DNA of 33,547 nt from Pseudomonadota bacterium (GTDB taxonomy: Bacteria; Pseudomonadota; Alphaproteobacteria; Rhodospirillales; Rhodospirillaceae). The stretch covers positions 42,138 through 75,684 of the forward strand of contig JAIUPE010000004.1 in the NCBI GenBank assembly GCA_020160875.1, given 5' to 3'. The position numbers and the translations under genes are program-made. Below are positions 30,870-33,547 of this stretch, piece by piece. The notes beneath the pieces are model-generated. The model was not told where the DNA came from. It was given only the letters and a program-made list of their open reading frames with translations, and did no database searches. Within the stretch, counting starts at the first letter, position 1; every line of letters starts with the position of its first letter.

Positions 30870-32072
30870 ATGGCTCAATACGCCTACCGCGCGCTGAACG
30901 ATGCCGGCCGCCAGATCCGCGGCAAGCTGTCGGCCAACAACGAGACCGATCTCCATCAGCAGTTGGAGGAAATCGGCCTCATGCTGATCGACAGCAAGCC
31001 GGTGAAGACCAGTGCGCTGTCCACGGCGATGGCCAAGGGCGTCAGCGCGCGCGAAAAGATCCAATTTTTCGTGCACCTGGAGCAGTTGCAGGCTGCGGGC
31101 GTACCCCTGCTGGATTCTCTCACGGACGTGCGTGATTCGACGGATACACCGCGCCTGCGCGACCTGACGACGACCATTCTCAATGACGTCCAGGGCGGCA
31201 CGCCGCTGTCACAGGCGTTCGAGAAGCATCCCAAGGTTTTCGGCGACTTGTATTCGGCGCTCGTTGCGGCCGGCGAGGAAAGCGGCAAACTGACGGAGTC
31301 CTTCCGTCATCTCACCAAGCATGTGAAGTGGGAGGACGCCATCCGTCAGCGCGTCAAGAAGGCCGCCCGCTACCCCGCCATCGTGATGGTGCTGATCATG
31401 GGCATGCTCGGCTTCATGATGGGCGTCGTCGTTCCGGGAATCGTTGAATTCCTGAGAAGCAACGGGACAGAGCTTCCGCCGGTGACACTCGCGCTCATCG
31501 CGACGTCTGATTTTGTGGTGAACTACTGGCATGTCGTGCTGCTAACTCCGGCCGCCGTGGCGGCGGTTCTTGTCGTCATGGTGAAGTCTTCAGAGACGAT
31601 GCGGTACGCATTTTCCTGTCTCGCCCTTCGTATTCCGGTGTTCGGCCAACTTATCACCAAACTCGCAATTTCGCGTTTCGCGCACTTCTTCGCCGTCATG
31701 TTCCAGAGCGGAGTTCCTATCCTTCAGTGCCTGGAAACGGCCCAACGCGTCGTCACCAACCGCTGCCTTGAGGAGTCGATGAAAACGGTTCGTCAACAGG
31801 TGCAGAACGGCGAGCCGCTTTCGGTGGCAATGCGCAACTCCGGCCAGTTCCCCAGCCTTGTTTGCCGCATGGTGAAGATCGGCGAGGACAGCGGGAACCT
31901 CGGCGGCGTGATGGATAACGTCACGGGCTTTTATGACAAAGATGTCGATGAGGCGATCGATGCCATGATCGCGATGATCGAGCCGGCGATGACCGTGATC
32001 TCGGGCGCGATCATGGCGTGGATCGTCGCGGGTGTCATGGGCCCGATTTACAACAGCCTCGGCAGCAGCTAA
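30870..32072 (+). CDS. Inner-membrane platform protein (MshG/PilC/GspF family)
   Basis: This 400-residue protein starts AQYAYRALNDAGRQIRGKLS and has two copies of the GspF cytoplasmic domain. The first has FFVHLEQLQAAGVPLLDSLT and EESGKLTESFRHLTKH; the second has FFAVMFQSGVPILQCLETAQ and KIGEDSGNLGGVMDNVTGFY. Each is followed by membrane helices (about 172-195, 210-235 and 370-395). The protein converts rotation of the assembly ATPase into extraction of pilin from the membrane. It is three bases downstream of the ATPase gene, so both are made together. All expected parts are present. Confidence 0.95.
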   Translation: MAQYAYRALNDAGRQIRGKLSANNETDLHQQLEEIGLMLIDSKPVKTSALSTAMAKGVSAREKIQFFVHLEQLQAAGVPLLDSLTDVRDSTDTPRLRDLTTTILNDVQGGTPLSQAFEKHPKVFGDLYSALVAAGEESGKLTESFRHLTKHVKWEDAIRQRVKKAARYPAIVMVLIMGMLGFMMGVVVPGIVEFLRSNGTELPPVTLALIATSDFVVNYWHVVLLTPAAVAAVLVVMVKSSETMRYAFSCLALRIPVFGQLITKLAISRFAHFFAVMFQSGVPILQCLETAQRVVTNRCLEESMKTVRQQVQNGEPLSVAMRNSGQFPSLVCRMVKIGEDSGNLGGVMDNVTGFYDKDVDEAIDAMIAMIEPAMTVISGAIMAWIVAGVMGPIYNSLGSS

Positions 32073-32090
32073 CGGAAACGGCGGTTCGAT

Positions 32091-33547
32091 ATGGCCAAGG
32101 GCGGCGAATTCGTTCTCAGCATCGGCGACGACAATGTCGTGCTCACTCGCTTTGTAGACGGTAAGGTTGCCAACGCTTGGTTGGGCTCGCCCGATTCCGG
32201 GATGGCGCAAGAAGAACTCGGAGAGGCTCTCGCGGAGGATCCGCGCGGGCGTTTGTCGGTTCTCATTGACACGCTTGATCAGTCCTTCAAGGAAGAGGAA
32301 ATACCGCGCGTTGGCATTTTTGACCGCCGCCGCGTGCTTGCCCGCCACATCAACATGGCTTTTCCGGGCCAAAGTTTGCGTGGCGCGCGTCTGATCGATC
32401 AAACATCGAAAAAGACGCTGGTCTACGAGATGGCCTCGGTTCCTCTCGAAGGGCGTATCGTCGGCTGGCTGGATTTCATCAACAGCCTGCCGAACGAGAA
32501 GGGTGGTATTTACACCATCGCGACCGAAAGCGTCGATCTCATCCGTGAGTTGGCGCCCAAGGATGCCGCGGAGGAGGTCGCGCCTACCGCAGATGGCGCC
32601 GCGCCGGAAAAGAAGAATCAATGGCGCCATTTTATTGGCATCAATGTGACCGGTGGTTTGCGTCAGATCATCGAGAAGAACGGGCGTTTGTCCCTGACAC
32701 GCGTCACCCAGGCGCCGCCGGCAGATACGCCGCCGGCCGACTTTGCCGACATGATCATTCGCGATTTCAAGGCGACGATCACTTACATCCGCCGCTTGGG
32801 CTACCAAGTGGGCGAGCCGCTCGATGTTGTCGTTCTGACCAGTGCGGAGAACAAAACGGTTCTCGAGGATCTGACCTGGGAGGGTGCGCGTTCCGTCAGT
32901 GTTTATACTCCGTATGAGGCGGGCGCCCTCCTCAACCTTGGTTCGCTCGGTCGTCCTGATCAGGCGCATAGCGACGTTCTGCATGCCGCTTGGTTCGTTT
33001 CAAAGCGTAAGCCGACGCTGCCTCTCAGCCGCTCGGCGGCAATGGGGGACACCGCAGACGATATTCGCGAAGTCGCCTATTTCGCCGCGCCCTATGCGGC
33101 AGGCCTTTTAGTTGCCGGGTTTCTCGGATGGTCGGGATGGACCGGTTACGAGCTTTACGAAACGAGCAGTCAAAACGAGATTCTCACGACACAACTGAGC
33201 CGGCTTCGTAGCAGCCTTTCCGACGAGGAAAAAGCAGTTGCCAGTGCGCCGCATCTGGCCGGGCCGATGCGCAACGTTCTTGAGGTTGCCGACCGACTCG
33301 ATGCGAAGAAAGTTCCGCTTACGCCAGAACTTCACCGCATTGTTTCGGCGCTGGACGGCGATGCGGTCGTGCTGAATCTGACATTTGCGAATGCCGTTGC
33401 GGCGCCGCCTGGCGGCGCGCGCGGTGGCGCGCCGGCGTCCAACGCGGCATACACGCTCACGATTAATTTGAGGCTCGCCGACGTGATCGCCACGGCCGAC
33501 GAGGCCGTGCAGACGGCACGATCCATCGAGCAGCGGCTACGGACTGC
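32091..33547 (+). CDS. MshI/GspL-like (PilM-PilN fusion-like) assembly protein, 3' end cut by the window
   Basis: An open frame starts at ATG 32091, 18 bases after the platform gene, and runs off the end (485 residues visible). The first about 325 residues are cytoplasmic and have an actin-like flavour (FVLSIGDDNVVLTRFVDGKV, later HFIGINVTGGLRQIIEKNG). A single membrane span lies near 330-352 (APYAAGLLVAGFLGWSGWTG). A coiled-coil-like stretch follows (TTQLSRLRSSLSDEEKAVAS), then a periplasmic domain with a Gly/Ala insert. This order equals PilM joined to PilN, as in GspL and MshI. It would connect the assembly ATPase to the periplasmic parts. The assignment is by topology and position rather than clear motifs. 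Confidence 0.6.
   Translation, partial: MAKGGEFVLSIGDDNVVLTRFVDGKVANAWLGSPDSGMAQEELGEALAEDPRGRLSVLIDTLDQSFKEEEIPRVGIFDRRRVLARHINMAFPGQSLRGARLIDQTSKKTLVYEMASVPLEGRIVGWLDFINSLPNEKGGIYTIATESVDLIRELAPKDAAEEVAPTADGAAPEKKNQWRHFIGINVTGGLRQIIEKNGRLSLTRVTQAPPADTPPADFADMIIRDFKATITYIRRLGYQVGEPLDVVVLTSAENKTVLEDLTWEGARSVSVYTPYEAGALLNLGSLGRPDQAHSDVLHAAWFVSKRKPTLPLSRSAAMGDTADDIREVAYFAAPYAAGLLVAGFLGWSGWTGYELYETSSQNEILTTQLSRLRSSLSDEEKAVASAPHLAGPMRNVLEVADRLDAKKVPLTPELHRIVSALDGDAVVLNLTFANAVAAPPGGARGGAPASNAAYTLTINLRLADVIATADEAVQTARSIEQRLRT

Noticed and set aside
31590-32984. A 464-codon minus-strand frame across the platform and MshI-like genes
   Set aside because: The plus-strand frames are supported by GspF motifs and by operon spacing. 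The minus frame spans two genes and has no recognisable features.
1-33547. CRISPR arrays, insertion sequences, prophage genes
   Set aside because: No regularly spaced repeats, transposase or phage-type genes were seen on either strand.

Overview
The window looks like a chromosomal segment of an alphaproteobacterium. The support is a ChvI/ChvG-type two-component pair, a DUF4169 small protein, a short zf-CHCC zinc-finger protein, a high-GC coding style, and two stretches resembling a dispersed repeat that is common in this class. I cannot place it to order or genus from the sequence alone. No stretch longer than 300 bases lacks a gene; the largest gap is 20358-20599 (242 bases), where I see no gene and no convincing signal.

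Region 1 (1-10082, housekeeping). It opens with the C-terminus of an FMN-binding (PaiB-like) protein. A minus-strand series follows: polA, a secreted TPR protein, chvI, chvG and a 58-residue DUF4169 protein overlapping the chvG stop. A 61-residue zinc-finger protein lies upstream of polA. On the plus strand are an ABC-2-type ATPase with no adjacent permease, a lipoprotein alpha/beta hydrolase, and a tRNA-Arg(CCG) with encoded CCA.

Region 2 (10084-16087, envelope and unknowns). A membrane protein with LRV/HEAT-like repeats is divergent from a GT39-like membrane glycosyltransferase coupled to a methyltransferase. A TVP38-like membrane protein and a YbcI-like membrane metal-dependent hydrolase are divergent from each other. 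A DUF4399 secreted protein and a 95-residue unknown protein follow.

Region 3 (16158-33547, runs off the end). This is the most interesting part. Two tandem, paralogous TPR + GT41 (SPINDLY/OGT/FlmG-type) glycosyltransferases lie directly upstream of an MSHA-like type IV pilus / type II secretion-like cluster. In order the cluster holds an MshN-like TPR protein, an MshM/ExeA-like ATPase, a prepilin peptidase, an MshL-like secretin lipoprotein, an ABC-2-like membrane protein, an unknown exported or anchored protein, a major prepilin, a strong terminator, a minor prepilin without Glu+5, a MshE/PilB-type ATPase with an apparent c-di-GMP-binding MshEN domain, a PilC/GspF platform protein, and a truncated MshI/GspL-like protein. 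No PilT-type retraction ATPase is seen.

Working model (inference): the prepilin peptidase processes the two prepilins. MshE-, MshG- and MshI-like proteins drive assembly under c-di-GMP control. The secretin, with the MshM/MshN-like proteins, forms the outer exit. The tandem GT41 enzymes may O-glycosylate the pilin, whose mature region carries a 75-residue stretch that is one-third Ser/Thr. The ABC-2-like protein and its coupled unknown partner are additions not found in the classical MSHA operon.
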